Shown: positions 23,151 through 34,545, counted from the stretch's first letter. The stretch is 64,000 nucleotides of DNA from Pontederia crassipes (GCA_030549335.1 CM060191.1:4841001-4905000); one strand, 5' to 3'. Notes: generated from the sequence alone by a model not told the origin. Made by a program: numbers and translations.

Positions 23151-24180
23151 TTGAACAATTTATATGATAAATTTTTATAAGAATTATTAACATTTAATAA
23201 TTCAGAATCGAGATGAAAAGAATAAAATACTATTTTTCTGATCAAAATAATAATTATAAAATTAATAATAAAATTATTAGTACCTATAAAGTCACATAAA
23301 ATATAACCTTGCTAATGTCAACCAGGTAACTTTGATTGCTTCCATGTCTCTTGCAGTTGGACTTCAAATTAATCCAATGGACATATCGCAAGTTGACCAA
23401 TGATAATTGTTTTTTTTGGGTTTTCACTTTTCAGGCTGTGATATGCTGCAACTCTGTCGTTTATAGCAGCAACTTTTTCTAGTTTATTTAATTGATTTTT
23501 TTCATTTTGAATTAATAAAACATGCAATATAATGACAAAATTAGTTTATTATTAGACTTTGCTCTGTGAGATGGTCCGAGAATAATTAACAGGTACGTAA
23601 GAAACTATTCTACTAAACAAAATTTGGTATAGTGTTAGGAAAAAAACTAAAAATAATAGAATTAAGCATATATGATCTATTTTATCTCTAGAAACTAATA
23701 TTTTTTTTACTAATTTATTTATGTTAGAATAGTAATTCTTCAACCCCTTTCTTATAGTGATCGAATAACAAAGGAAAAAGTGAGAAAATGAAAAGCGAAA
23801 GCGTGAAGAAAATAAAATATAAGGACGACATTAAATGCAATAAATAAATAAATGACATGTTGGAATTTGGAAAAGTAAATAAAAAAAAGTAATTACGATG
23901 AGAGAGAATCATCTTATCTGGGCTTGGCCCACTTCCAACTGGATCTTGCTCATTATGAGATCTCGGTGGGCCCCCGTTCATTAGACTTACTTTTGTCCTT
24001 GCTTCCAAAATTTTCACTTCTGCCACCATTTGGATCGGGCGCCTGCCTGCAAATTTTCCAGCTCGTATCGTCAAATTAAGGATCAAAGGAGATGCCTTTT
24101 TCGAGCAATCATAGACCATAAGAACCAAGAACGCATCTTTTCGTTGTAATTTGCATTTATTTCTTGTTCTTGCGTCGCAG
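23151..24180. other. Intergenic, no gene seen
   Basis: AT-rich with no recognisable protein. The last 250 bases (TTGGCCCACTT, GGTGGGCCCC) have the composition of a plant promoter and may belong to the SH3P-like fragment that follows. Confidence 0.5.
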
Positions 24181-24246
24181 TTTATCAACGTTTGTAGTAG
24201 GCCGTCAAGAGGAAGAAACTGATTGTTATCGTTTTCATCTTTTCAG

Positions 24247-24341
24247 GTTGCTGAAGTTTTCGTTGACGGCGAGGAGAGGAGATGGATGTGCTGAGGAAGC
24301 AGGCCACCAAGCTGAGGGAGCAGGTGGCCAAGCAACAGCAG
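24247..24341 (+). pseudogene. SH3-domain protein (SH3P-type) first coding exon, orphan
   Basis: After an acceptor (TTTTCAG at 24246) comes a short leader and an ATG at 24282, opening MDVLRKQATKLREQVAKQQQ. This is the N-terminal signature of the plant SH3P1/2/3 BAR-SH3 proteins, which act in membrane trafficking. A donor GTAATG follows at 24342, as expected for exon 1. No BAR-domain or SH3 exon was found downstream; SEC13 sequence begins within 1 kb. The upstream acceptor suggests a leader intron. It is best read as the 5' end of a gene whose remainder was lost or never copied. Confidence 0.75.
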
Positions 24342-24544
24342 GTAATGATGGAATCCTGGAACGAATGAATCAATGAAGAATACGTACGAAAAGTTCCAAA
24401 CTTTGCTTGAAATTTGTTGACGGCGATTATGCATGTCTCATGTTGTTGAATGTTGTCATTAATTTGTGCGAATAGAGGATTATGACTGGGAATGCTTGAT
24501 CTGCAATCCACTTCGGTATACATTTTCTACGTGTAATCCGAGAT

Positions 24545-24745
24545 TCAAAATTACAGCCCACCCGGCGCGCATAAAACCGGCCCATTTCATAATAAAGATA
24601 ATAACAATTACTACTAATTAAAAAATAATAATAAAGATAAGTTGCAGCCCACCCGGCCCATTTCACTGCCTTGCAAAACCTAAAACCTATCAACCGAGTG
24701 TTTGTGGTAGAGGCAGTCTAGGTCTTCACCGATAGGAAGATGGTA
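24545..24745 (+). promoter_or_regulatory. Orphan promoter with site II and telo-box motifs
   Basis: GGCCCA (site II type, TCP-bound in Arabidopsis) occurs at 24579 and 24655, each after AGCCCACCCGG. It is followed by a telo-box-like AAAACCTAAAACCTA at about 24675. This combination is typical of ribosomal-protein and other translation genes. An ATG at 24740 is followed at once by GTATTTTT, a possible donor directly after the start codon. No matching coding exon was found before SEC13. Confidence 0.5.
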
Positions 24746-25239
24746 TTTTTTTCCCCTCTCGATCTTTAGTACGAACTATTTTACTCTTCTTTTGCGTGCA
24801 TTATAACCTTTCTTTGAGATGCTTTATTTGCTTCGGTCGGTAACTTTGCTCGCTCGGAGTTTTGATTTGTTCCATCTTTCTTATGTTTTGGTCCACGACC
24901 GCACATTTAGCATTACACTCGTAATGATGATTACGCAGATCCCTTGTAGGACTGTTTCGATGCTACGGGAAAAACTCAGTATTAGATTCAAGCATCGTTT
25001 TTATTTTTCTTGATTGAAAAATTTTGCCAAACTAAGTGTATGGATGGGAAAAAATGATGAACAAGTACATGTAAAAAACAATCTGTGTGATAATAATAAT
25101 AAAATAATAAATCTCACATTAATTAACGCATAATAATAAAATAATAAATCTCACATTAATTAACGCATAATGATAAAATAAATCTCTTGAGAATTAAAAA
25201 ATAATAATATTTATACCCTAAAAAAGTCTATGCAAAGAA

Positions 25240-25360
25240 TGTGTGATTCGTCCTCGTTTAGGCCTCCTTCCAACTTGGGCCCGTCTCGGTTTCTTTTATT
25301 TTCTCCTTTCCGTAAACTTCATCTTCCCGTTCCGTCACTGCTCCACAGATCTCTCCCCAG
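25240..25360 (+). promoter_or_regulatory. SEC13 proximal promoter and first leader exon
   Basis: The stretch from TTAGGCCTCCTTCCAACTTG to CTCTCCCCAG aligns with the copy 2 promoter, but two internal segments are missing, including the one holding TATAAATAAGG. No obvious TATA box remains close to the leader. Confidence 0.6.
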
Positions 25361-25830
25361 GTAACCGAATGCTCCCTCTTCGATCTTGTTCTCCATCTCC
25401 AGATCTACGTAGTTTACGCCTTTGGGTTTGCTCTTGCTGCGTAAATCCAGATCTAGGGTTTGTCTGCCGGATCTCGTTCTCCCGTTTTCGATTTGGATTT
25501 TGCCGTTTTGTTTTTTTTTTATTTTCGTTTTTGATATGAGGATCGGTCTTTGTATGTATGGATCCTTGCTTGTTACGATCTGGGTTGAGTTCGTCACTTG
25601 TTTGGTGCGAATTTACTATTGAGATTGGTTCCTGGAAGTCAAATAGGGCATAAAGGCGCGATTTTGCAAGTCAATCTTGTAGAATTGTGGTGATCCAAAC
25701 ATTCCATCGGTCTAGTGTTTGTTTTTTGTTTGACAAATTGCCCTGCTGAATCGGCGTGTAGTATTGTTAAATTTGGTCAAAAATTGTTGAACTGCAACTG
25801 GGATCTAATTTTGTTATGTTCAATTTATAG
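25361..25830 (+). other. Intron in the SEC13 5' leader
   Basis: It starts GTAACC after CTCCCCAG and ends TTTATAG before GACACAAG. The 470-bp intron separates the first leader exon from the exon holding the whole coding region. Leader introns are usual in plant SEC13 genes. In pseudogene copy 2 the acceptor AG is lost. Confidence 0.8.
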
Positions 25831-25918
25831 GACACAAGTAGTGGATAAGGAGTTGGGGGGGAAAGAAGAGAAGGTAGTAGGGGTGCCCTTTGATGGTGTG
25901 TAGAGTTTGGAAGCAAAC

Positions 25919-26827
25919 ATGCCCGCCCAGAAGATAGAGACAGGCCACCAGGATGTCGTCCACGATGTGCAGATGGACTACTACGGCAAGCGCCTGGCCA
26001 CAGCATCTTCCGACATGACTGTCAAGATTATCGGCATCAGTGGGTCCTCTCATCAGCATCTGGCGACCTTGAGTGGTCACCAGGGTCCTGTCTGGCAGGT
26101 GGCTTGGGCGCACCCCAAGTTTGGATCCATGCTTGCCTCCTGTGGGTACGACGGTCGGGTGATCATATGGAAGGAAGGAGCAATACCGGATGAGTGGGTG
26201 CAGGCACATGTCTTCACAGAACACAAATCATCTGTCAATTCCATTGCATGGGCTCCTCATGAGCTTGGACTTTGGTTGGCATGTGGTTCTTCTGATGGAA
26301 ACATTTCAGTCTTCACTGCTCGTACAGACGGTAACTGGGACACTACAAGAATTGATCAGGCACACCCGGTTGGAGTGACTTCTGTCTCCTGGGCTCCTGC
26401 TCTGGCTCCTGGTGCACTTGTTGGTTCTGGTCAGCTTGAGCCCGTCCAGAAGCTGGCTTCGGGTGGCTGCGACAACACTGTCAAAGTTTGGAAACTTTAC
26501 AATGGCATATGGAAGATGGACTGCTTTCCTGCCCTCAAGATGCACACTGACTGGGTGCGAGATGTAGCCTGGGCACCAAATTTGGGGCTTCCTAAATCGA
26601 CAATTGCCAGTGCTTCACAGGATGGTACAGTTGTCATATGGACAGTAGCAAAAGAAGGTGATCAATGGGAAGGGAAGATTCTTCACAATTTCCACACACC
26701 AGTTTGGAGGGTATCTTGGTCACTTACGGGCAACATCTTGGCTGTAGCCGATGGGAACAACAATGTTACTTTGTGGAAAGAAGCAGTTGATGGGGAGTGG
26801 CAGCAGGTTACAACAGTTGAGCCATAG
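25919..26827 (+). CDS. SEC13: SEC13 homolog, COPII coat / nuclear pore WD40 protein
   Basis: An intact single coding exon of 302 residues, the same length as Arabidopsis SEC13B. In the family, SEC13 pairs with SEC31 in the outer COPII coat for ER-to-Golgi vesicles and also sits in the Nup107-160 nuclear-pore complex. Six WD-type repeats are visible. Landmarks are GHQDVVHDVQMDYYGKRLA (residues 9-27), [51 protein letters not shown], the SGGCDNTVKVW repeat, HTDWVRDVAWAP and HNFHTPVWRVSWSLTGNILA. The start is the ATG at 25919; an upstream in-frame TTG at 25907 is in the leader. It is the only one of three SEC13 copies here with an unbroken frame, so it is the likely functional gene. Confidence 0.97.
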   Translation: MPAQKIETGHQDVVHDVQMDYYGKRLATASSDMTVKIIGISGSSHQHLATLSGHQGPVWQVAWAHPKFGSMLASCGYDGRVIIWKEGAIPDEWVQAHVFTEHKSSVNSIAWAPHELGLWLACGSSDGNISVFTARTDGNWDTTRIDQAHPVGVTSVSWAPALAPGALVGSGQLEPVQKLASGGCDNTVKVWKLYNGIWKMDCFPALKMHTDWVRDVAWAPNLGLPKSTIASASQDGTVVIWTVAKEGDQWEGKILHNFHTPVWRVSWSLTGNILAVADGNNNVTLWKEAVDGEWQQVTTVEP

Positions 26828-27660
26828 ATTGCAGAGTTCCAGTTTGCATTTTCCTTTCCATTTACCTTCAGATTTGTCTATCATTACATCATACGAAGTG
26901 ATTGACTAGAGTTACTTCTTCCATGGTTTATTTGTGAGGACATCTCTGTTGTACGTGTGCGTTCTAGGAAAAGGTTTTACCTAGTAATGCAAGCTTTGCC
27001 TTTGTTTCTGTTTCAAACTTCAAACACTTGCTACCTGTGGGTATCATTCAGGCTCAGTAGATGGAGATATTTCGAAATATTTTTCCTTGTTTAGTCATAT
27101 CATCTAATTGATTAACTAGATTTTACTTTATCAGCACTATAACAGTCTTTTCCTGTGATTTTTTTTGACTCGTCAGAATGGTTGTAGATTTTCATTTACA
27201 TACAGTTTGTATTATTTGCATCATTTTTGTGAGCTTGCGGTTCTTTTTTCTCCATGATTTTGTCAAATTCTATGTAGGTTAGATTAAAATAAGTCTCATG
27301 TTGTTGTATAGCATATTGGGTTTTTGTTAATTAGAGCATCTAAGTTATCTTGATGTTTACATTTTTTTGGCCCGGGTGGGCTACAAGCACTTGACTAATC
27401 TGGAGCCGAGGTGAGTGAGTGGAATATTTCCTTGGCTACTAGCACCCGTACCAGCTGCACCAACCAACACTGGTTATCTTGATGTTTACATGTTAAAACT
27501 ATTCACTTCTTCCTTTTTATCATTAACCACGAATGATGATAAAAATCATAATTGTATTTTCCTCTTGACGTTAATGAGTTCCACCTTGTTTGCCTATTTT
27601 ATTTTTTGCAATATGAAGAAGTATTTCATGTTCTTGGGAGTTAATCTAATTACTGTACAT
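26828..27660. other. SEC13 3' region, no gene seen
   Basis: This stretch presumably includes the SEC13 3' UTR. It is T-rich and has no recognisable coding content up to the SINE target site at 27661. Confidence 0.6.
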
Positions 27661-27674
27661 TATGTAGTAGCTAC

Positions 27675-27838
27675 CTATGTTTTATAGCCGGTCCCAAGCC
27701 CGGATAAAGGAGGAGGGTTGTGTTAGGCCCCGACAGTCAGCGTAAAACCCTGTCGAATCTCATGAACATGGATCAACGAGGCGTCGAATGATCCATGTAG
27801 CCGACCCCACCTAGTGGGATAAGGCTTTGTTGTTGTTG
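27675..27838 (+). mobile_element. Au SINE, near full length, 14-bp TSD
   Basis: The body contains CCGGATAAAGGAGGAGGGTT, AGGCCCCGACAG and GTAGCCGACCCCACC, and ends GGCTTTGTTGTTGTTG. The 14 bases TATGTAGTAGCTAC flank it exactly at 27661-27674 and 27839-27852, proving retrotransposition in the plus orientation. The perfect duplication suggests a fairly recent insertion. Confidence 0.96.
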
Positions 27839-27933
27839 TATGTAGTAGCTACTTTTTGGGAATGAAGATTGCATTAAGCTTCGAGTACCTAGAAGTTCAG
27901 TTTTTATTTCCATAAAATAAAGCTCAGTTTTTA

Positions 27934-28119
27934 TTGGAAAACATATGTCTGTGTCATCTAAATGGAGGACTTGGAATTCCAAATATTAGATGGTTTGGTG
28001 TTGAGGGTAACTACAATGTCTTAGTAATGGATTTACTGGGCCCAAGCCTTGAAGACTTGTTCAACTTATGTAGCAGAAAACTCACGCTAAAAACTGTATT
28101 GATGCTTGCAGATCAGATG
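27934..28119 (+). pseudogene. Casein kinase I-like exon fragment
   Basis: The translation [20 protein letters not shown] continues into [18 protein letters not shown] and [11 protein letters not shown], a continuous match to the N-lobe and hinge of plant casein kinase I-like (CKL) Ser/Thr kinases. The fragment stops before the HRD catalytic loop and DFG motif, and no neighbouring CKL exons were found on either side. It cannot encode an active kinase. It lies between two Au SINEs. Confidence 0.88.
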
Positions 28120-28518
28120 ATATGTTATTATGCAATTTTGATAATTTGAACCACTATGTTTTCTGTAATGCTCATGATTTTCATTTGATTTGCTTGAATA
28201 CCCCAATACCTTGCTTTTTCCCTCTAAGAAAATGTCTGATATTTGTGACTTAATTTCATCTATGTTCGTTCTCTATTATTTTCTTAACTTCCTTCCAATC
28301 TGTTTTCAAATGTACGTTTCACCTTTTTCAAACATAATCCAACCATGATTTTCTGATTTCATTTTTTAGTCTAGCTTTTTATATCACACTATCACGGCAC
28401 TTTGTAAGTGCGAGATGTTATTTTATGATATGAATTGTGATCTTTCTATATTTTCTTTTTACGTTATATCACACTATCACCTTTTTCTATATTTTCTTTT
28501 TATGATATGAATTGTTTT

Positions 28519-28657
28519 ATGTTTTATAGCTGGTCCCAAGCCCGGATAAAGGAGGAGGGTTGTGTTAGGCCCCGACAGCCAGCGTAAAACCCTGTCGAAT
28601 CTCATGAACATGAATCAGCCGACCCCACCTAGTGGGATAAGGCTTTGTTGTTGTTGT
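28519..28657 (+). mobile_element. Au SINE, internally deleted
   Basis: Nearly identical to the 27675 SINE but missing about 25 bases after CTCATGAACATG. It is followed by ATATGTCTGTG and CATCTAAA, which resemble the sequence at about 27945-27960. No clear target-site duplication was seen. Either it is an independent insertion or it arose by local copying of the first SINE region. Confidence 0.85.
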
Positions 28658-30220
28658 ATATGTCTGTGCCATCTAAAAAATGGATAAGATCCTGTTGTAT
28701 GTTTGTCCTTTATTTTGGTTTAAGCTTTATGCTCATGTGCTGGAGGCTCACTTAGCAGAAATAGTTTTAGCGAAGTGATCAGTGTGAAAATAGTCCTACT
28801 ATCAGGTTATTTGTCACTTTCTAGTAAGCTACTAATCATTCTTTAAATACATGTTTAGTTGCTAGTAAGCTAGCTTATATCGTTAGTCCTTTGGATACTT
28901 TGGCTTGGTGCTGCTTATTGCGATGTGCTAATGTATAATGCTATCAAATGTGCGGTTTCTTTATTGAATTGAAGATAGTAAAGTCAAACTTTGTATTTAA
29001 GGAAGTAATCACATCTTATGAATTGTGACACCATGATTTTTTGGGTTATGAACAAGGAGATCAAGCTGCCTTTTTGTGAAGAACGTGTACTTCCGCCATC
29101 ACATTATACATGTTTTGTTGGTATGTGTTGTGGTATTTTTAGTCGATAGACATAATCACAACCATTTGAAGCAATGCATGTAATTTGACATTTTGGCATT
29201 GCTGGAGTATCAGCTACAATATCATCTGACTGTCAGTTAAAGAGAATGATCTCTTTAGGAGGCCACTGACAATTTGGGTTCCTCATCGATGTTTTTTCAT
29301 CTCTCCAAGAAATTTTGCCTTAATGTCAGGTGCATTTGATGACAGAATTAGAAAGTGAGTTTCTTGAACAGACAACCAAATTTGATAATTATTTTTTTTT
29401 TCATAAAGGATAAAGCAGTTGGGAAACCATTAAAAAAAGGGAAATTAGGCTTCTGTGAATCTAATATCTTATTGCGTCAAAAGCTTTCATATAAAGTATT
29501 GTGTATATTTCTTGGATTGCACAAAGTGTAGTTAAGGTTACTGATATAAGTATAGGTATTGAAGAAATGATGTGAGTGACTAAGCTTTGAATTTTATATG
29601 ATATGTGCAATTCCTTTCTCCCGATGATATGTGCATTTTTTGTTGATTACCCAGATTGTTGTTCAGTGTTTCTTAACACCTGGCTTCTCTTTGCTGTTAA
29701 AATGTGTAGCATGTTGACATGACCTCAGTTGGTGAAAATGTTGCTTGTTCTCTTTGAGTTTGTTCTGATTTTGCGGAATAAGAGTACCTTTTGGAACATG
29801 CAAGTGATAACCACTGTCATCACATATTGACTTGAAAATTTTGACAATATTCCAGGTCGTCGATTTGTAAATTAAAAAGGTTATTTTGTTTCTATTAGTT
29901 AATCTTGCATCATTATTGCAGTTTGTTTGGATCAGCAATGTTATGTGAGTGAGTCTCTGTTATCCGGTTGAATTTGGATTTGACACAATCAATATTGTTT
30001 TGCATGCATTATGATTGTGATGGGGTTGTGTCCAAAGTGTTAATGCTTCAATTTGGCAACACGCCATCTATAACTATGTATTTACTCTTCCTACTTCATG
30101 AAATGGTTATTCTGACCAGGATCACATTGTGTTTTTTTTTTTTTCCTTTTCTTTATTCATGTGGTTGACTACAACATATTCTTGGCACTTGCTGTGAAAA
30201 ATCTGTTTACACTCTTTTCC
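28658..30220. other. Intergenic or intronic, no gene seen
   Basis: T-rich sequence with the feel of plant intron DNA. No exon was recognised before the candidate at 30222. Confidence 0.5.
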
Positions 30221-30221
30221 A

Positions 30222-30305
30222 GCATTTCTGTTAGTGAGGACCCCCCATATGCCCATGATGTTGCTGGCGGTGTTAATAAATTTAGCTATCCATCCGTTGT
30301 AACAG
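30222..30305 (+). other. Candidate isolated exon, family not recognised
   Basis: An acceptor-like TTTTCCAG ends near 30221, and a donor ACAG|GTATTG follows at 30306. One frame between them is open and reads SEDPPYAHDVAGGVNKFSYP. Its composition is more exon-like than its surroundings, but I cannot assign a family and no partner exons were found. It could be a gene fragment like the casein kinase piece 2 kb upstream. Confidence 0.3.
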
Positions 30306-32019
30306 GTATTGGTGCTTTTGTTGCTTGCTTGTGTTCGTTCGTTTCTTGTACTACGACAGATCTTTGTGCCCCGTCTTTTCTTTAAAAAAAACTGATGAGA
30401 CTACTTTGCCCATCGTAATGAGAAACCAAATCGAAGTATGGGAGTGTGCAAAATAGTAATTTGATCCCGTGATGAAATGAGTCATCCCAAAGAAACATCC
30501 AATTAGTTGACTGCTTGATTAGTTTGTCATTGAAGTCAACATGTTGTGCTAAAACAGGATCACAAATGTTTCACCCCGAGTGCTTTACATTCTATATATT
30601 ATAGGATCTAAACGGCCTTAGGAAGATTCAGTCTACTCCGTTCTACTCACATTACACGCCAATGTTGAAAATTTAAGCATTTTGTTATTATTCTTTTCGT
30701 TATTAACATGTGATTAGTTGGATGTTCGAAATGGATGAACAGATTTTTTTTAAAAAAACTATTGTTTTATATGGGTGATTGATGACATATTAAACCTTTT
30801 TATGATGTTATTTATCCAAAATGCAATATGCAATGGTTTAACAAAGTTCGATAAAATGTCATTAAGGTAACAAAAAAAAAGAAAAAAAGGAATGATGCAG
30901 TTTTTAGAAGGCTGACGCATAATGGAAAGTGGCAAAATGTGGTGCACTGTTGTCCATTGAAATAGGATTCCTGCGTGGGAGAAATAAAAACATGAATCTA
31001 AAATATAGTGTCATATATGTGCCTTGGGTGACAAAATATTTTATTAACTTAAAAATACAAATGGTAAGGAGGAAAAAAAGAGAAAAGGAAAATTATTTAA
31101 GAGATTGGGAGAATTATCTCTTGACAAATCATGTGTTCTTGTCTTCTCCAACAACACTGGTTCCTTTTTTTTTCCCTTCTTCTCCTGATATTCTCCTTCC
31201 TTGTTGGCATGTTCTCTCTTGCTTCGCCTATGAAGAATGTGATTCCAAGCCTTAAGCCAATCACCCTCGGCCAAACCCTAGAAACTTGTCAAAAAAAAAA
31301 AATTCAAACAAAAAAAAAAACGTCAATGAAAGCCTTTTTTTTTTCTCTCCAGCCGATTCTACAAAGTGTTGACTCAACTCTTTTGTTGGCGTGGGATGCT
31401 GCAGAAATTGGTGCCTGCTCATCTGGGCTCAACAATTTGGTCTCCCATTACTTCGAATTCACCATGCAAGAAGTCAGAAAAAAAAATAAAAAACAGTAGA
31501 CACCTGGTCAAAGTCTTAGTAAAAAGCAAACATTTATGGAGCAACAACTTTAGCATGCTAATGACAATATATATGGCTGCTCTTCTATGAGATATGAGTT
31601 GAATGGGATGCTTCTGCTCTTCACAACCCCTTTTATTTTTTTATTTTTTTTTCATATGATGATTCTTCGATTCATTCTGTTTGTGACAGCCCATATGTTA
31701 ATTTGTTAAATGTCAAAGTCAGAGAGATAGAATTCTATGGAAATGGATCTTTAAAGCTGAATAATTTGTGGAATTTCATAATATTATATAGGAATCAAGA
31801 ATTATTGTGATTTCATATGAAGGGACAGCTTTACGGTGGTACAAATGAATGTATCATAATACACAATTGACTTCTTGGACCCAAATCATTCAAATCTTCA
31901 ATGGATAGATTTGGCCTCCTTGAATTTACAAAATAATTAACATTTTTTTATGTTTTAAAAAAAATCGACGTACGGGCCTGTCGGAACTCGGAAGGTGGTA
32001 ATCCTTCAAAAGTTCTAAG
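30306..32019. other. Intergenic, no gene seen
   Basis: AT-rich with poly-A and poly-T runs. Short open frames here show no family resemblance. Confidence 0.5.
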
Positions 32020-32187
32020 TGCTTTGCGACGTAAAAAATACTCAATAACTTTTTGCTCTCATCGAAAAATCGTTAAGGATGAGCAATTTTTTAATGACCT
32101 TCGTTTTGTCGAAAAATCAAATTTATGATAGATTTTATGAGATTTTCGATATATTTAGTCATAAAAATTAGTAAAAAAATTGTAGTG
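32020..32187. mobile_element. Possible right end of a CACTA element
   Basis: The sequence ends AAAAAAATTGTAGTG at 32187, whose complement begins CACTACAATTTTTTT like a CACTA terminus. Upstream lie several ATCGAAAAATC / GATTTTCGAT type short repeats. No matching left end was found, so this is tentative. Confidence 0.35.
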
Positions 32188-32897
32188 GGAGTTGTTCGAT
32201 AAATATTGAAATTTTTTATCACCCAACTTTGTTGCCCTCCTCATATATGATTATGAATGAATCTTGACATTCATTGATACACGAGCACCTTAAGGTTGCA
32301 TTTGAAAACGGGACTAGTGTTCTTCTCAAATTTCATGTGAACAATTGAATTGACATATTAGAAGTGTGATTGAATGGAGTGAAACGTAATAATAAAGAAT
32401 TAGTCAGATGATGTGATAAGAAAAAATATATATGATAGATAAATTTTAATAAGTGTTTGAATAAAAATAAATATTATAAATATAAAATATAATTTTTATT
32501 AAAAATATAAATATAAATTATTGGAATTTTTTATTAAATATATTACTTGAATATAGGAAATTATTTTTTTAATAAATTATATTTAATGAAATATTAAATT
32601 TTTTATTTAAATGATAAGTAATAAATAATAGTATATTGATCCTTTATTAAAACTATTTTATATTTAATAAATAAATTATTTAATAAGAGAAATGAGAGTG
32701 AGAGAAAATAATAAAAGAAAAAAAATACAAACAAAATTAGAAAAAAAAATAGTAGCTGTCACGTCAGAAAAAAGAAGTTGGTGCGCTATATGAATATGTA
32801 ATGTACACTTAAGCTAATTGTTGTACGTAAGCTTCATGTATCTTTTTAAGCATAAAGTATGCATACACTATCTTAAGAAATCATAACATACTATAAT

Positions 32898-32966
<69 letters not shown>

Positions 32967-32986
32967 ATATATATATATATATATAT
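32898..32986. repeat. Compound microsatellite (CT)n(ATCT)n(AT)n
   Basis: An uninterrupted CT run passes into about thirteen ATCT tetramers and then an AT run. Likely highly polymorphic. Confidence 0.97.
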
Positions 32987-33540
32987 GTGTATAAGACAGT
33001 GATCTGTTCTTCCTATGAATGTATATATTATCAAATTATCTTTTTTATACCTTATCCCCAATAAACATTGTGGACACATCCAATATATCCCGAGTGATTA
33101 AAAAGAATATAATTAATCGCTACTAAAAAGTAAGATCTCAATCATAGATTTTTTGTGATGACAATATTCTATCACAAAGACATTTATGAGAGATTTGCGA
33201 TGATAACAATATAATACAATTTCAACAAAAATAAGTGAACAATCTTTTATGGAAATAATGCTCACAAAATTATTCACTGTAACTCATTCACAAATATGCG
33301 GAGAAATTTTCATCAATGATTCATTAACTTTGTCTTGTTTCCATGTCTCTCAAACCCCAATCAATAATTTGTTCTTCTACTTATAATTTATAACCAATTA
33401 TCTCACGATCGGACACGATCACAGTAACTTTACTGACTATTCTGCTGTGAATGACACATGCCATCCACATAATATCCAATTGGATGGAATCTAATCTTTT
33501 TAAATATATAATATATATTATTAATTTTAAAGAGAATAAT

Positions 33541-34137
33541 ATATAATATCCTCCTACTGCGCTCCTATCTTTTCGAGCAACGGTGTCTGATTCGCCTACT
33601 TCTTCTCCTCCTCTGAGCTCGCTACTCTCCATCTTAAACCCTCTGTCGTCGGCCATCCCGCTACATCAGTTCGCACGTCCCTTGCTTCACTGGAGCACGG
33701 GGAAGGAGCGGAGCGCAAGAAGGATCCCGGCGCTTGCTTCGTTGTTGTCCGATGACCTGCGGTCGGTACTCGACGAGAACCCGGAGGGCATCGTCTACGG
33801 TCGTTGACCTCCTGCTCCCCCGTGCTTGCCATAGTGTTCGCCGTGCTCGCCGCCACAACCTTGCGCAAGTGCCTAGCGTTGCCCTGGTGAAGTCTCCAGC
33901 CCCTCAACTCCTAGTGTCCCCCAACCCCCCCCCCCCCCCCCCCCCCCAAACCTCCCAGCGGCCCCACCCCCGTTCTCCGTCGTCGGAGGCCCCCGCCACC
34001 TCCCCGTTCCGCCTGCCTCGCCAACGCCATCAGAGTTGTTCTCACGGCGACACTATCGCTGCTGATGGCAGATCTCAACCGTCGATCATCCATCGAACGG
34101 CTCAAAATAGTGGGAGGATGCGCATCCGATGGCTGGC
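33541..34137. other. GC-rich stretch with poly-C run, unassigned
   Basis: A sharp shift to GC-rich DNA. An open frame at 33583-33807 (containing LLSDDLRSVLDENPEGIVYG) looks protein-like but matches no family I recognise. A run of 23 C lies at 33925-33947. It may be a captured gene fragment or a first exon whose remainder was cut off by the CACTA element at 34138. Confidence 0.35.
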
Positions 34138-34339
34138 CACTACTAGAAAAACGCGGATTACCGACGGTCCGGACCGTCGATAATCAGCCCAAAAACCGTC
34201 GGTAACGTAATTACCGACGATTTTTCAGTCGGAATCGATCCGTCGAAAAAACGCTCGTCGCAAATGAATTTGCGACGGTTGAAAAAATTCGTCGAAAATA
34301 TCGACGATTCTGGCCGTCGGAACAGTCCCCGGCGGTTCG

Positions 34340-34545
34340 ACCCGTCGAAATTTTTCGACGGTTGCAGCCGCCGAAAATTCCCCGGCGGTTCGAACCGTCG
34401 ATATTTCCGACGGTTGCAACCGCCGGAAAAGTCCCCGGCGGTTCGAACCGTCGATATTTCCGACGGTTGCAACCGCTGGAAAAGGCCGACGGTCAGATCC
34501 GTCGATATTTCCGACGGTTGCAACCGCCGGAAAAGGCGTTCGGAT
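34340..34545. repeat. Array of about 52-bp units within the CACTA subterminal region
   Basis: The motif CGATATTTCCGACGGTTGCA recurs at about 34399, 34452 and 34503, with a more diverged unit before it. Each unit carries a GACGGTTGCAACCG palindrome. Confidence 0.8.

Noticed and set aside
33583-34183. Possible short gene before the CACTA element
   Set aside because: The open frame is protein-like but matches no family I know and runs beside a 23-base C run. It is kept only as an unassigned stretch.
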